From NCBI GenBank assembly GCA_902613795.1, contig CACMIP010000001.1, positions 106,087 through 170,086 of the forward strand: a stretch of 64,000 nt of DNA, written 5' to 3'. The notes below the pieces were generated by a model. That model worked only from the letters and a program-made list of their open reading frames with translations, was not told the DNA's origin and did no database searches. The position numbers and the translations under genes were made by a program. The DNA comes from an uncultured OCS116 cluster bacterium. Its GTDB lineage: Bacteria; Pseudomonadota; Alphaproteobacteria; Rhizobiales; TMED25. Below are positions 35,813 to 44,197 of this stretch, piece by piece (the first letter of the stretch is position 1; the number at the start of each line of letters is the position of its first letter).

Positions 35813-37252
35813 CTATTTAATACGAATTGTATCAAATGCTTGAAGGGCTCGATCGCGTGAGTCTTGCATGTTGACTATTGGCATTGGGTAATCTAATCCC
35901 AATTCTACACCCGCTTTATCTAAAATTGATTTTGGCGCCTCCCACGGATTGAATAAATATTTGACGGGGACATCTTTTAATTCAGGTATGAATTTCTTTG
36001 TGTACGCACCATCAGGGTCGAACTTTTGCCCCTGCATTATAGGATTAAAAATCCTAAAATAAGGTGCAGCGTCTGCGCCAGAGCCAGCCACCCACTGCCA
36101 GCTTGCACTATTACTTGCCATGTCAGCGTCAAGCAAGCAATCCCAAAACCATCTCTCACCGTGGTTCCAATGAATTAAAAGGTTTTTAACAAGAAATGAG
36201 CCTACGATCATTCTGGATCTATTATGCATATATCCAGTTTGCCAAAGTTCTCGCATTGCAGCATCAACTATAGGGTACCCAGTATTACCTGATTGCCACT
36301 TTTTAAGATAATCATCGTTTTCTGCCCATGGGAAGACATCGAATTTTTTATATAAATTGTCACTTTGTAAATTTCTATTATGATAGAGAAGGCTGTAGGA
36401 GAATTCCCTCCATCCAATCTCACTTTTGAAATGACTCAAATCCTTTTCAGAATAATTTGGATCTGATATTTGTTCAATCCTATACCAGATCTGGTTTGGT
36501 GATATTTCGCCAAAATGTAGATGAGGTGATAGTCTAGAGACATTCTTTTGAGCTGGAAAATTTCTCCCCTCTTTATAATTCATCAAGCCGTCTTCAACGA
36601 AATCAGATAGTTTCTTGTTAGCGGCAATTTCACCTATATCCCATTGATCTGAAAGCTTTTCATACCACTTATTTTTTGGTAATATTGCAATTTCATTTAA
36701 CTGTTTTGAATTCTCAGCCTTAACTAAGTTTTTAGTATCCGCTTTACTTAGCGGTATTCGAGGTGGGGACGCGTTGAGACAACCTTTTCTGAAAAAAGGT
36801 GAAAATACCATGTATGGAGTGCCGTCATCTTTATGAATCTCCCATGGCTCCCATAGTAATGATGCATTATATGACTCAACATTAATTCCTGATGACTGAA
36901 AATGTTCTTTTATTTCAGTATCTCGATTGATCATCCATGGCTCATACAGCCTATTCCAAAAAATATTTTTAATATTATATTTTTCAGCAAGGTCTGTTAG
37001 GATTTTCAGTGGGTCTCCCCTAAAAAAAGATACTTTGTCATTCAGACTTTCATTAAATGCTTTTAGTGAGTTATGCAACCACCAAGAACTTGCTTCACCC
37101 AGTAAGGTCTGATCATCAGCGTTGACATCATCAAATATATATACTGCTAGAAAACCTGCTTCGCATGCCTTTGCAAGCGCAGGATTATCGGCGACTCTTA
37201 AATCTTGTCGTACCCAGTAAATGGAATGTGGTGTGGTTTCAGTATTCGTCAT
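35813..37252 (-). CDS. phrB: Deoxyribodipyrimidine photolyase
   Basis: A 479-residue DNA photolyase that uses blue light to split cyclobutane pyrimidine dimers. An N-terminal antenna-binding alpha/beta domain (IYWVRQDLRVADNPAL) is followed by the helical FAD domain: GREF-like GWREFSYSLLYHN, WQSGNTGYPIVDAAMRELWQTGYMHNR near residue 325, and DCLLDADMASNSASWQWVAGSG near 380. The Trp-rich blocks match class I CPD photolyases; cryptochromes share the fold, so repair activity is inferred. It fits life in sunlit water. Its start overlaps the upstream small gene by four bases. Confidence 0.9.
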   Translation of the reverse strand: MTNTETTPHSIYWVRQDLRVADNPALAKACEAGFLAVYIFDDVNADDQTLLGEASSWWLHNSLKAFNESLNDKVSFFRGDPLKILTDLAEKYNIKNIFWNRLYEPWMINRDTEIKEHFQSSGINVESYNASLLWEPWEIHKDDGTPYMVFSPFFRKGCLNASPPRIPLSKADTKNLVKAENSKQLNEIAILPKNKWYEKLSDQWDIGEIAANKKLSDFVEDGLMNYKEGRNFPAQKNVSRLSPHLHFGEISPNQIWYRIEQISDPNYSEKDLSHFKSEIGWREFSYSLLYHNRNLQSDNLYKKFDVFPWAENDDYLKKWQSGNTGYPIVDAAMRELWQTGYMHNRSRMIVGSFLVKNLLIHWNHGERWFWDCLLDADMASNSASWQWVAGSGADAAPYFRIFNPIMQGQKFDPDGAYTKKFIPELKDVPVKYLFNPWEAPKSILDKAGVELGLDYPMPIVNMQDSRDRALQAFDTIRIK

Positions 37253-37542
37253 CTATCTATATATATGGAGCAGTCAAGGTTATCATACAAGTCTGACACC
37301 CCATATATATATTTACTGACTTTAGTGAATTCAATCATTTTATTGTTTTCAATTGCATCAAGCTGCTTTTGATATGATTTTTCAATTTCATTTACCAGAG
37401 TAACACAATAACTTGATAGAAATCTCCTTGCATCAATGTTTGTTTCAATACTGGCATTTGCAGTTGAAATATGTAGTGAAAAAATAATTACGAATAGACA
37501 AATGAGCGCTTTTCTGTAAATAAGTTTCTGAACCAAGCCCAT
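37249..37542 (-). CDS. Small exported hypothetical protein
   Basis: A 97-residue protein of no recognised family. A positively charged start and a hydrophobic stretch (about 10-27, ending in ANA) form a likely Sec signal peptide, leaving a mature part of about 68 residues. Two cysteines (in SYCVT and DNLDCSIY) could form a disulfide bond. It overlaps phrB by four bases (ATGA) and follows the IlvD/Edd gene by five, so it is in the same transcript. Function unknown. Confidence 0.6.
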   Translation of the reverse strand: MGLVQKLIYRKALICLFVIIFSLHISTANASIETNIDARRFLSSYCVTLVNEIEKSYQKQLDAIENNKMIEFTKVSKYIYGVSDLYDNLDCSIYIDR

Positions 37543-37547
37543 GTGAA

Positions 37548-39398
37548 CTAACTTTTGTATTTATTTTGTGGTTTAAAATTTGACGTCTCAATTGACCTCG
37601 GGCTACTAACCCATAAATCACGATTTGGGTGCATACCAGCTCCATGTACTGCCGACACTGCATTACATCTCATATTATTCAAGAGCCTTGTATCAATTTC
37701 GCCTAAGGATGGGTGAGTGCCATTATTTTTTTGTACAATTCTGTCCCAACTATCTTTTCTCTTTGCATAAATTAAGTGGTCTTCGAGCTCCAAGCATGAA
37801 AGAGAATTATTATTAAGATTCACAATAATTTGATCACCGTCTTCAATAAGCGCGATTGGACCGCCAAGAGCAGCTTCAGGTCCAACATGACCAATAACCA
37901 AACCGACTGAACCACCTGAAAAACGTCCATCAGTCATTAGCGCAATTACAATACCTTTATCCCGACACAAGGTCGTAATTCTTGATGTTGAGTCAAGCAT
38001 TTCAGGCATTCCAGGACCGCCAACAGGTCCTTCATATCGTACAACTACCATATCCCTATCTTTAAAAGAGTCAGGATTGTTCTCAAGGGCATCTAATAAT
38101 TTTTGTTCCCCATCAAAAGTTTTTGCTTTTCCGTGAAATACATTATCCTCAAGCCCACCTTCAACACCTGCAAGTTTTAATATTGAACTATTTTCAGGGG
38201 ACAGATTACCTCCGAGAAGCCTCAATCCACCGGTCTTCTTGAATGGTTCTTTTATTGAATAAATAACATCTCCATCTGGTGAATTCGGTTTTAATCTTGT
38301 CACTTGCTCAGTTAATGTCTCTGACGTACAAGTTAGGGTATCTCCGTTTAATAAGCCCGAGTCAATCATATCTTTTACGATCACTTGTATGCCACCCATA
38401 CTGTCAATGTCAACCATTGAGTATTTGCCAAATGGACGCGCGTTCACAACAACAGGAATTACATTTTGTGATAAATGGTTGAACTCTTCGTGGCTCATTA
38501 TATCACCATAAAAATCGTCATAACCCGCGGCTCTCGCAAGCTCCGGTGCGTGAAGCATGACATTTGTAGATCCACCAATCGCCATCGCAACAATTATCCC
38601 GTTTCTTATAGAGTCTCTTGTCACAATATCTCTTGGTGTTATATTTTTTTCAATTAACTTTGCCAAATAATCTATTAACTCATTGGGAAAATCATTTTTT
38701 CGCCGTTCATCTTGTGAAGCTGGTGATACCATATGCAAAGGTTGCATTCCAACAACAGCAATGAAGGTTTGCATCGTGTTATATGTAAAGATCCCACCGC
38801 AGCTTCCATAACCAGGGCATGACTCGAGCGCAATCCTCTTTTTCAGTTTTTCGTCATTGCTACCAGCGATTTGGTAACTTGAGATAATATCAATTGCATC
38901 TCCGGTTACACTATCAACGCCAGGCCTAATGGAACCATCGGACATTATGATGGCGGGGCGATTATGCTCCAATATTGCAGCCAGTGTTCCAACAGGCGGC
39001 TTGTCACAGGCAACGACAGCAATTGTACCCTCAAGCCCTGTCGCACTCAAATGTTCGCATACAGACTCATTTGTGACTTCTCTACCTATTAGAGAATACC
39101 TCATCTCTTTTGTACCATTTCTAATACCATCAGATGTCGCAATACTGAATTCAGGCTGCACTAACCTCATCTTTAGTTTTTCACTATCGCTTCCAATTCT
39201 CTCTCTTAACTTATCGTGAATAACCTCAACCTTCTCGTGAACTCCAACATAACATTGTGAGTCACCTTTATTACCAATCACGCCAATTGAAGGTTCATGT
39301 ATTAATTCGACGTCTGTATTTAATTCTCTCGCAATACCATATGTTTGAGAATTTCTACCGGGATTTTTGTCAATGAGTACAATTTTTGAATTTTTCAT
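37548..39398 (-). CDS. IlvD/Edd family dehydratase
   Basis: A 616-residue Fe-S dehydratase of the family of dihydroxy-acid dehydratase (IlvD), phosphogluconate dehydratase (Edd) and sugar-acid dehydratases. Cluster-ligand cysteines appear in ACDKPPVGT (about 131) and CPGYGSCGGIFTYNTMQ (about 195-210). The C-terminal domain has GPVGGPGMPEML and DGRFSGGSVGLVIGHVGPEA. The first 60 residues depart from the usual IlvD start, so this may not be the valine/isoleucine enzyme. The DapA-like gene nearby is a possible partner. It is the first gene of a run with the small exported protein and phrB. Confidence 0.75.
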   Translation of the reverse strand: MKNSKIVLIDKNPGRNSQTYGIARELNTDVELIHEPSIGVIGNKGDSQCYVGVHEKVEVIHDKLRERIGSDSEKLKMRLVQPEFSIATSDGIRNGTKEMRYSLIGREVTNESVCEHLSATGLEGTIAVVACDKPPVGTLAAILEHNRPAIIMSDGSIRPGVDSVTGDAIDIISSYQIAGSNDEKLKKRIALESCPGYGSCGGIFTYNTMQTFIAVVGMQPLHMVSPASQDERRKNDFPNELIDYLAKLIEKNITPRDIVTRDSIRNGIIVAMAIGGSTNVMLHAPELARAAGYDDFYGDIMSHEEFNHLSQNVIPVVVNARPFGKYSMVDIDSMGGIQVIVKDMIDSGLLNGDTLTCTSETLTEQVTRLKPNSPDGDVIYSIKEPFKKTGGLRLLGGNLSPENSSILKLAGVEGGLEDNVFHGKAKTFDGEQKLLDALENNPDSFKDRDMVVVRYEGPVGGPGMPEMLDSTSRITTLCRDKGIVIALMTDGRFSGGSVGLVIGHVGPEAALGGPIALIEDGDQIIVNLNNNSLSCLELEDHLIYAKRKDSWDRIVQKNNGTHPSLGEIDTRLLNNMRCNAVSAVHGAGMHPNRDLWVSSPRSIETSNFKPQNKYKS

Positions 39399-39490
39399 TT
39401 TAAATCTCTATTTTGCTATAATATTAGAAATTAATATATACATTGTTAACACGTAATTTAATAGTTATTCTCTATTTTTTGTTTGAGCTA

Positions 39491-40204
39491 CTACTTTAAT
39501 GTATCAAGAAAATTTACAGCCCTTGTTAATGCAATTATATCTGACTTCTTGTATTTTAAAAGGTTGAACAATCTACTAAATATTTTAAGATATAATGGAA
39601 CATCCAATGACTTCTGCCACTGAGCTTGATTAATATTGCTTTTATATGCATCTACAAAAGCTATTAATTCAGGCTTTTCCACTTCGAATAGCTTAAACCA
39701 ACTATGAATAAATAGATAGAAATCAATGGATAGTTTACGTTTTGATCTAATTACCTCATCAAAAGACTCTAAATCTAGTAATGTTACAGCAGCCCCATTC
39801 CAACAAACATCTCGCAGGGCTAAACCGCCATGCGCATATTTTTTCATATGTAAGGCTGCCATTATTTTCCCAGCAGATGAAAAACTTTTTCTTTTCTCGG
39901 CAAGCCCTATTCTTTTATTAATTGCAATGTCTTGTAAACTGGTGCCTACATCCTCAGTTACAATACACCTTAGATCATCATAAACTACATTCGGGACGGG
40001 TATGCCACACCTCTTGAGCGCTTTTATTCCAGCGAGCTCTCTTTTTATTGCCTTCGCAGGGTGACCTTTAAAAAAATGCTTAAGCATAAATCGTTCACGT
40101 TTCTTAATCCAGTATTTTGATCCACCATCCAACTTAAAGGAGTCAAATCGTTTACCTTTTTTGACTAAATTATCATAGATTATGTCTATCTCAGTTTTGT
40201 TCAT
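39491..40204 (-). CDS. Kinase-like protein (lipopolysaccharide-kinase type)
   Basis: A 237-residue protein with a protein-kinase-like fold of the Kdo/WaaP or RIO type. KYWIKKRERFMLK carries a probable ATP lysine near residue 35, GIPVPN-V-YDD near 73, HMKKYAHGGLALRDVCWNG forms the catalytic-loop region (about 120-140), and VTLLDLES replaces the DFG/DFE motif. The Asp of the usual HGD is Gly here, which is unusual, although the downstream RD-x-x-W may substitute. Substrate could be an envelope sugar. Overlaps the zinc-ribbon gene by 14 bases. Confidence 0.6.
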   Translation of the reverse strand: MNKTEIDIIYDNLVKKGKRFDSFKLDGGSKYWIKKRERFMLKHFFKGHPAKAIKRELAGIKALKRCGIPVPNVVYDDLRCIVTEDVGTSLQDIAINKRIGLAEKRKSFSSAGKIMAALHMKKYAHGGLALRDVCWNGAAVTLLDLESFDEVIRSKRKLSIDFYLFIHSWFKLFEVEKPELIAFVDAYKSNINQAQWQKSLDVPLYLKIFSRLFNLLKYKKSDIIALTRAVNFLDTLK

Positions 40205-40391
40205 CGTCTTTGTAATCTGTCAGCCTCTCCGAATCAAAGCAAACCTCACCCCCACAACATGGATCTGTGACTTGTTTACAGTTCAGGCATTGGTAGTGTG
40301 ATTGGACATAAATTAATCCTTTGTTGGAAAAACAAAATGGGCAAATAAGCCTATCGTCTTTTTCTTTATTATTTGAAGTCAACTCGGCCAT
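40191..40391 (-). CDS. Small zinc-ribbon protein
   Basis: A 66-residue hydrophilic protein with two Cys pairs, CPFC near residue 17 and CLNC near 35, then a CC-G-x-C cluster (about 45-52). The spacing fits a zinc ribbon. It resembles small cysteine-rich proteins found near metabolic genes, but I do not recognise a family. It overlaps the kinase-like gene downstream by 14 bases and the SOUL gene upstream by 13, so the three are translationally linked. Confidence 0.6.
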   Translation of the reverse strand: MAELTSNNKEKDDRLICPFCFSNKGLIYVQSHYQCLNCKQVTDPCCGGEVCFDSERLTDYKDDEQN

Positions 40392-40930
40392 TTGATTAAG
40401 AATAAAGCTTCATTCCTTCTAAAAAAACTTGGTGTAAATGGCCCGTTATATGTAGCCTTTATTGGTTCACTTAATATTTCAATTCCATTGTCAGAAAGTG
40501 CGACTTGAAGAAACTCAGCATGCTTTAGAAAATTAGAGTCTGACGACCTCCCTTTGTATTTTATTACAGCGTAATGCCCTTCCAGTAACGTTGATATTTT
40601 CACATCATCATCTGTTGGGATTGGCGTATTTTCTTTGTCAAATTTAATTGGGAGATAAAATTGCATTAAATTATCCGTTTGTGTAACTGGCACGGTCATT
40701 GCGATCTTTTCTGAATTTCTATTTTTTCCTGATATATAATTAAATAATTTTTTAAAACCGCTATTTTGATTTGTATTATAAGTTTGCACAACAATGCGCT
40801 CATTATAGTAACGTATTTCATAGAATTCGTTTGTTTGCACCACTGTAAAAGGTGGCTCTTCATAGGCCATTGAGCTTCCTGTTCCATAATAATAAATAAA
40901 CAAGGATAATAGTATATAAAAGTATTTCAT
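40379..40930 (-). CDS. SOUL-family heme-binding-like protein
   Basis: A 183-residue exported protein with a signal peptide (about 1-22, MKYFYILLSLFIYYYGTG) and a SOUL/HBP domain. Family blocks are EEPPFTVVQTNEFYEIRYYNERIVVQT at the start, GFKKLFNYISGKN, KIAMTVPVTQ (near residue 80) and FTPSFFRRNEALF at the end. SOUL proteins bind heme or related tetrapyrroles in eukaryotes; the bacterial role is unknown. It begins a run with the zinc-ribbon and kinase-like genes. Confidence 0.85.
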   Translation of the reverse strand: MKYFYILLSLFIYYYGTGSSMAYEEPPFTVVQTNEFYEIRYYNERIVVQTYNTNQNSGFKKLFNYISGKNRNSEKIAMTVPVTQTDNLMQFYLPIKFDKENTPIPTDDDVKISTLLEGHYAVIKYKGRSSDSNFLKHAEFLQVALSDNGIEILSEPIKATYNGPFTPSFFRRNEALFLIKWPS

Positions 40931-40985
40931 GCTGAAATTACGTTTCTTTTTTTCAAACAGTTTTTTCTGTGATTAACTTTAATCA

Positions 40986-41726
40986 CTAAATATTAAATAT
41001 AAGCTTAAGGCCTGCAATTAGCAGGACAAGTCCTAGTGTTCTTTTTATTGCCGTATGCTGAAAATAATGGATACCAATTCGAGATCCAATTATACCACCG
41101 AATAATGCTACCCCACCGTATAGAGCAAGAGTGGGAGGAATTGCCGCGAGGGATGTTATGTTACCCATCAGACCAAATAAGGAATTAAAAAAAATAAATA
41201 TTGCTACAGTGCCACTGGCCCCCTTTGTTGTTGTCCAGCCTGCAAAAATTATTAATGGTGACAGAAATATACCACCCCCAGTACCCGTAAGACCAGCCAG
41301 AAATCCAATAATAATGCCGGTGATAACGGCGTAAAATATCTTATATTGCACAGTTGGTTTTTCATCTTCTTTTTTTACTGTAATGAATCGATAAGCGGAA
41401 TATAGCAGCATCACACCAACAATTGGTTTATAGATAACGCTTGGAAGATTTATATATCCGCCAATAAATGCCGCCGGTATGGCCCCTATGAGTAATGGAA
41501 TAGCAAGTTTGATATCGTAAAACTTTGCCTTTATAAATTGATAACTCGTGTAGGATGAAACAATAATATTTAGTGATAATGCTGTAGGCTTTATTGTAGT
41601 CACAGGCAAACCAAACATTGACATAATCGCGATATAAATAGATGCGCCGGCATGCCCAACAGATGTGTATAAAATTGCCCCAAAGAATAGGCAAATACAA
41701 ACTAAAATATCTACCAATTCAATCAT
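40986..41726 (-). CDS. TauE/SafE-family membrane transporter
   Basis: A 246-residue membrane protein with seven or eight hydrophobic helices. The repeated TauE/SafE motif is clear: GHAGASIYIAIMSMFGLP (about 25) and GLTGTGGGIFLSPLIIFAGW (about 145), the two glycine-rich half-repeats. The family exports sulfite, sulfoacetate and similar anions, or imports organosulfur compounds. The substrate here is unknown. It is six bases from the NTF2-like gene upstream on the same strand. Confidence 0.85.
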   Translation of the reverse strand: MIELVDILVCICLFFGAILYTSVGHAGASIYIAIMSMFGLPVTTIKPTALSLNIIVSSYTSYQFIKAKFYDIKLAIPLLIGAIPAAFIGGYINLPSVIYKPIVGVMLLYSAYRFITVKKEDEKPTVQYKIFYAVITGIIIGFLAGLTGTGGGIFLSPLIIFAGWTTTKGASGTVAIFIFFNSLFGLMGNITSLAAIPPTLALYGGVALFGGIIGSRIGIHYFQHTAIKRTLGLVLLIAGLKLIFNI

Positions 41727-41731
41727 TATAT

Positions 41732-42208
41732 TTATAATTTACTGATTGGGACCGGGGATGAATGATGTAGGATTAATTTTAAATTATCTGAAAATTTTTT
41801 TAATATAAAAGTAAAAACAACTTTTGAATAGTCCTGTGAATTTAGCGGGTAAAAGCTTAAAGATCCCATTACATTAGCACAGTCGTAAATGAGCCTTATA
41901 TTCGGCTCCTGGTCCAACTCAATCTTAACCCATGGTTTTAACGCAAATCCCCGATCTTCATCAAAGGAACCACCAATGAAGTATGAAAGAGCCTGTTCAA
42001 AATCATTCCTGAAGAGTTTTATCGAGGTAAATGTCGGCTTGAACATCACATCATCCTCTTCAAAGGCATAGTGCTGATTCAAAAAATCAATTGCCACTCC
42101 TTTGAAATCTCTATTTTCTTCGTGCGCTCTCCCTATCTCAATTACGCCATTAGTCCATGATGAAAGAAATTTTTTTACTTCGTTTTTCTTAATTTTCATC
42201 TTGTCCAA
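41732..42208 (-). CDS. NTF2-like (SnoaL/CaMKII-AD type) protein
   Basis: A 158-residue soluble protein without signal peptide. The pattern W-x-N-G-VIEIG, a middle FKPT and FRNDFEQALSYFIGG, GFALKPWVKIE, and the C-terminal ILHHSSPVP fits a cone-shaped NTF2-like fold similar to the association domain of CaM kinase II. Close homologues are often listed as phosphoribosyl-AMP cyclohydrolase, which I think is a misnomer, as the HisI motifs are absent. Enzymatic role unknown. Confidence 0.55.
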   Translation of the reverse strand: MDKMKIKKNEVKKFLSSWTNGVIEIGRAHEENRDFKGVAIDFLNQHYAFEEDDVMFKPTFTSIKLFRNDFEQALSYFIGGSFDEDRGFALKPWVKIELDQEPNIRLIYDCANVMGSLSFYPLNSQDYSKVVFTFILKKFSDNLKLILHHSSPVPISKL

Positions 42209-42276
42209 CTATCTAATAAAAATGTAATACAACGACAAACCCATTATCAAACCTTTAAAAAAATCCGCAATAAAGC

Positions 42277-42441
42277 TTATTCTGAAATAACCTGCCTATC
42301 ATGTGAATACTTTATAAATTTCTTATGAATTTTTGACATATCTAATAAATCACTGATTATATTATATAATTTTGAAAAAAAACTAATACGTGTCCATCTT
42401 TTACTTAAAATAAAACCACTATAAATATCAAATATTCTCAA
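42277..42441 (-). CDS. Candidate small ORF downstream of yczE-like gene
   Basis: The only long gap in this part (42209-42482) contains a reverse frame open for 70 codons, ending TAA at 42279-42277. It has no ATG until residue MSKIHKKF; TTG at 42441 would give 54 residues and is preceded by GGAG eleven bases upstream. The peptide is basic and partly hydrophobic (LRIFDIYSGFILSKRW), with no family recognised. Chance is quite possible in AT-rich DNA. A partial ORF from MSKIHKKF alone would be 20 residues. Confidence 0.2.
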   Translation of the reverse strand: MRIFDIYSGFILSKRWTRISFFSKLYNIISDLLDMSKIHKKFIKYSHDRQVISE

Positions 42442-42482
42442 TATACCAAGTTCTCCAAGTAAGATATAGTAAATAAATATTG

Positions 42483-43145
42483 CTATTTGTCACCTGATAA
42501 TGTTTTAACCATACTCAGGCCCACTGAAACTGCTGGACCAATGAATATTGCAAAAATTATTGTTCCAACCCCAACGGTACCACCAAGTAACCAGCCAATT
42601 ATAACAACAATAATTTCAATTGATGCTCTGACTAATGCAATTGGCCTCCCTGTTATCCTTTGCAGACCAGTCATTAATCCATCCCTTGGTCCGGGCCCCA
42701 AATTGCCAGTAAGATATATTCCACTTCCAATACCGCATATCAATATCCCGATTAATAATTGTATCAATTGTAACCATAGCAAATCATCTGCTGGCTTTGG
42801 AAGCCAGGGTAAAACAATATCAATCATAGAGGCAACAACTATTGTATTTATAATGGTCCCAAATCCGGGTATTTGACGTAGGGGTATCCAAAGTAACAAA
42901 ACCGAAACGCTTACAATGAATGTGGCGAACCCGATACTCACATCAAATATAAATCCAAGACCCTCCGCTAAGATTGTCCATGGGTCTAGCCCTGCCCCTG
43001 CCGCGATGATTACAGCAACACCGAATCCAAATATGATATTTCCCAAAAATACCATTAATAGGGTCTTAGTGCGTGGCTTCATGTTCAGCGGATGTGCTGA
43101 GCTCCAACTAGTTGTTGGCACTTCCCTTATGGAAAAAAATTTCAT
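42483..43145 (-). CDS. YczE/YitT-family membrane protein
   Basis: A 220-residue membrane protein with five or more helices. I start it at ATG 43145-43143 (MKFFSIREVP), preceded by AGGAG seven bases upstream; the frame is open 75 bases earlier but that part lacks a good start. Family blocks are GFGVAVIIAAGAGLDPWTILAEGL, GTIINTIVVASMID, and GSGIYLTGNLGPGPRDGLMTGL. YczE-like proteins are membrane proteins of uncertain role; some Bacillus members affect secondary metabolism. Its promoter region holds a perfect TTGACA, a palindrome and three phased CTGAAA repeats. Confidence 0.8.
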   Translation of the reverse strand: MKFFSIREVPTTSWSSAHPLNMKPRTKTLLMVFLGNIIFGFGVAVIIAAGAGLDPWTILAEGLGFIFDVSIGFATFIVSVSVLLLWIPLRQIPGFGTIINTIVVASMIDIVLPWLPKPADDLLWLQLIQLLIGILICGIGSGIYLTGNLGPGPRDGLMTGLQRITGRPIALVRASIEIIVVIIGWLLGGTVGVGTIIFAIFIGPAVSVGLSMVKTLSGDK

Positions 43146-43163
43146 GAACAGTCTCCTGGTTGA

Positions 43164-43192
43164 TATATTGATCAATTTATGATGGATGTCAA
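43164..43192 (-). promoter_or_regulatory. Candidate yczE promoter
   Basis: On the reverse strand, TTGACA at 43192-43187 is a perfect -35. A weak -10 (AATATA) at 43169-43164 follows after 17 bases. The palindrome ATTGATCAAT at 43167-43176 overlaps the -10 and could be an operator. The start of transcription would fall about 12 bases before the ribosome-binding site, leaving a short leader. Confidence 0.45.
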
Positions 43193-43234
43193 AACTATTA
43201 GCAAATAAAAGCTGCAACAACGTATAAGATTATT

Positions 43235-43260
43235 TTTCAGTATATTTCAGAAAGTTTCAG
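43235..43260 (-). repeat. Three CTGAAA repeats in 10-bp phase
   Basis: Reading the reverse strand, CTGAAA occurs at 43260-43255, 43250-43245 and 43240-43235, exactly ten bases apart, so all face one side of the helix. They lie 43-68 bases upstream of the candidate yczE -35. This is the pattern expected of a binding site for a protein that docks as tandem copies, such as an OmpR/PhoB-type response regulator. No regulator gene is nearby. Confidence 0.4.
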
Positions 43261-43266
43261 CACTTG

Positions 43267-44025
43267 CTATAAATATTCAATTACAAGCCATTCGCCATAA
43301 AATTTACGCCCCTCAGACATCACAATCGCACGGTCATTATCAGATAATATCTCTAAATCGTAAAGCCCCTCGAAGTCTAAGCGATTTTTGTTTGAAATTA
43401 TATAGGTACTTGCATTCTTTGGTACTCTCTCAAGCAAATCATTCCGATATGAATTCTGATTTTTCATCAGCTTGTCATGTAATTCTATAATGATTGTTGC
43501 GCCGGTTAAGAATGTTAGAAGTTCAGCAGTAAAAATAGTAAATTCAGCACCTTCAATATCACATAAAATAACTGTTTTTTTTGGATTTAATTTATACTCT
43601 TTCAAATTATTAACTATATTGGAGTCAACTCTCCCCTTTATTTCGAGGCCACTATTAAGATTGTTTAATTCTGCATTTTGTCTTACAGAGTCTCTTCCAG
43701 TTTTTGTCAACTCAAAACAAATCGCTCGCTGACAGGATTTATTGAAAAGAGGTCCGAGCGCCATGTATCCATCGGCGGCTCCAAAATTTATAAAATCATC
43801 AAATTTACCAACAGAATTAATCTTCTCAACAACCAAATGCTCATACAAGCCAAGCACTTTTAATGCCAATGGACCTGATGAGATATTGGATTTATTGCCT
43901 AATTTCATATTTTTATATGGGCCATACTGGACGACGCCATTATATCTCTCGTATATTGTCCTCGATAGAAACTTACGTCGCTGCTTTACGATGGCTTTGC
44001 TTAGTGCATCGAAGAAACTATTCAT
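43267..44025 (-). CDS. SAM-methyltransferase-like protein
   Basis: A 252-residue protein starting at ATG 44025-44023; a TTG 21 codons earlier also keeps the frame. The motif INFGAADGYMALGPLF (about 80) resembles SAM motif I, and TVILCDIEGAEFTIF near residue 150 resembles the acidic motif of FkbM-type methyltransferases. Substrate unknown. The N terminus is basic (KAIVKQRRKFLSR). No signal peptide. It stands alone between yczE and the GC-rich FMN dehydrogenase. Confidence 0.55.
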   Translation of the reverse strand: MNSFFDALSKAIVKQRRKFLSRTIYERYNGVVQYGPYKNMKLGNKSNISSGPLALKVLGLYEHLVVEKINSVGKFDDFINFGAADGYMALGPLFNKSCQRAICFELTKTGRDSVRQNAELNNLNSGLEIKGRVDSNIVNNLKEYKLNPKKTVILCDIEGAEFTIFTAELLTFLTGATIIIELHDKLMKNQNSYRNDLLERVPKNASTYIISNKNRLDFEGLYDLEILSDNDRAIVMSEGRKFYGEWLVIEYL

Positions 44026-44197
44026 CTGACCATCGCTGACGATTGCATTGAATATTTTGAGATAATTCCCTGCGTAAATAGGCAGCAAGTAAAAATATTT
44101 ACATTACGTGGATTAATATAATTACAACCTATTTTTGGCGCCTTAATGATGGCATATAATTTAATAGATAGTACCATGCAATACATATTGAACTATT

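Noticed and set aside
41732..42208. Phosphoribosyl-AMP cyclohydrolase
   Set aside because: None of the HisI metal-binding motifs are present; the sequence fits an NTF2-like fold.
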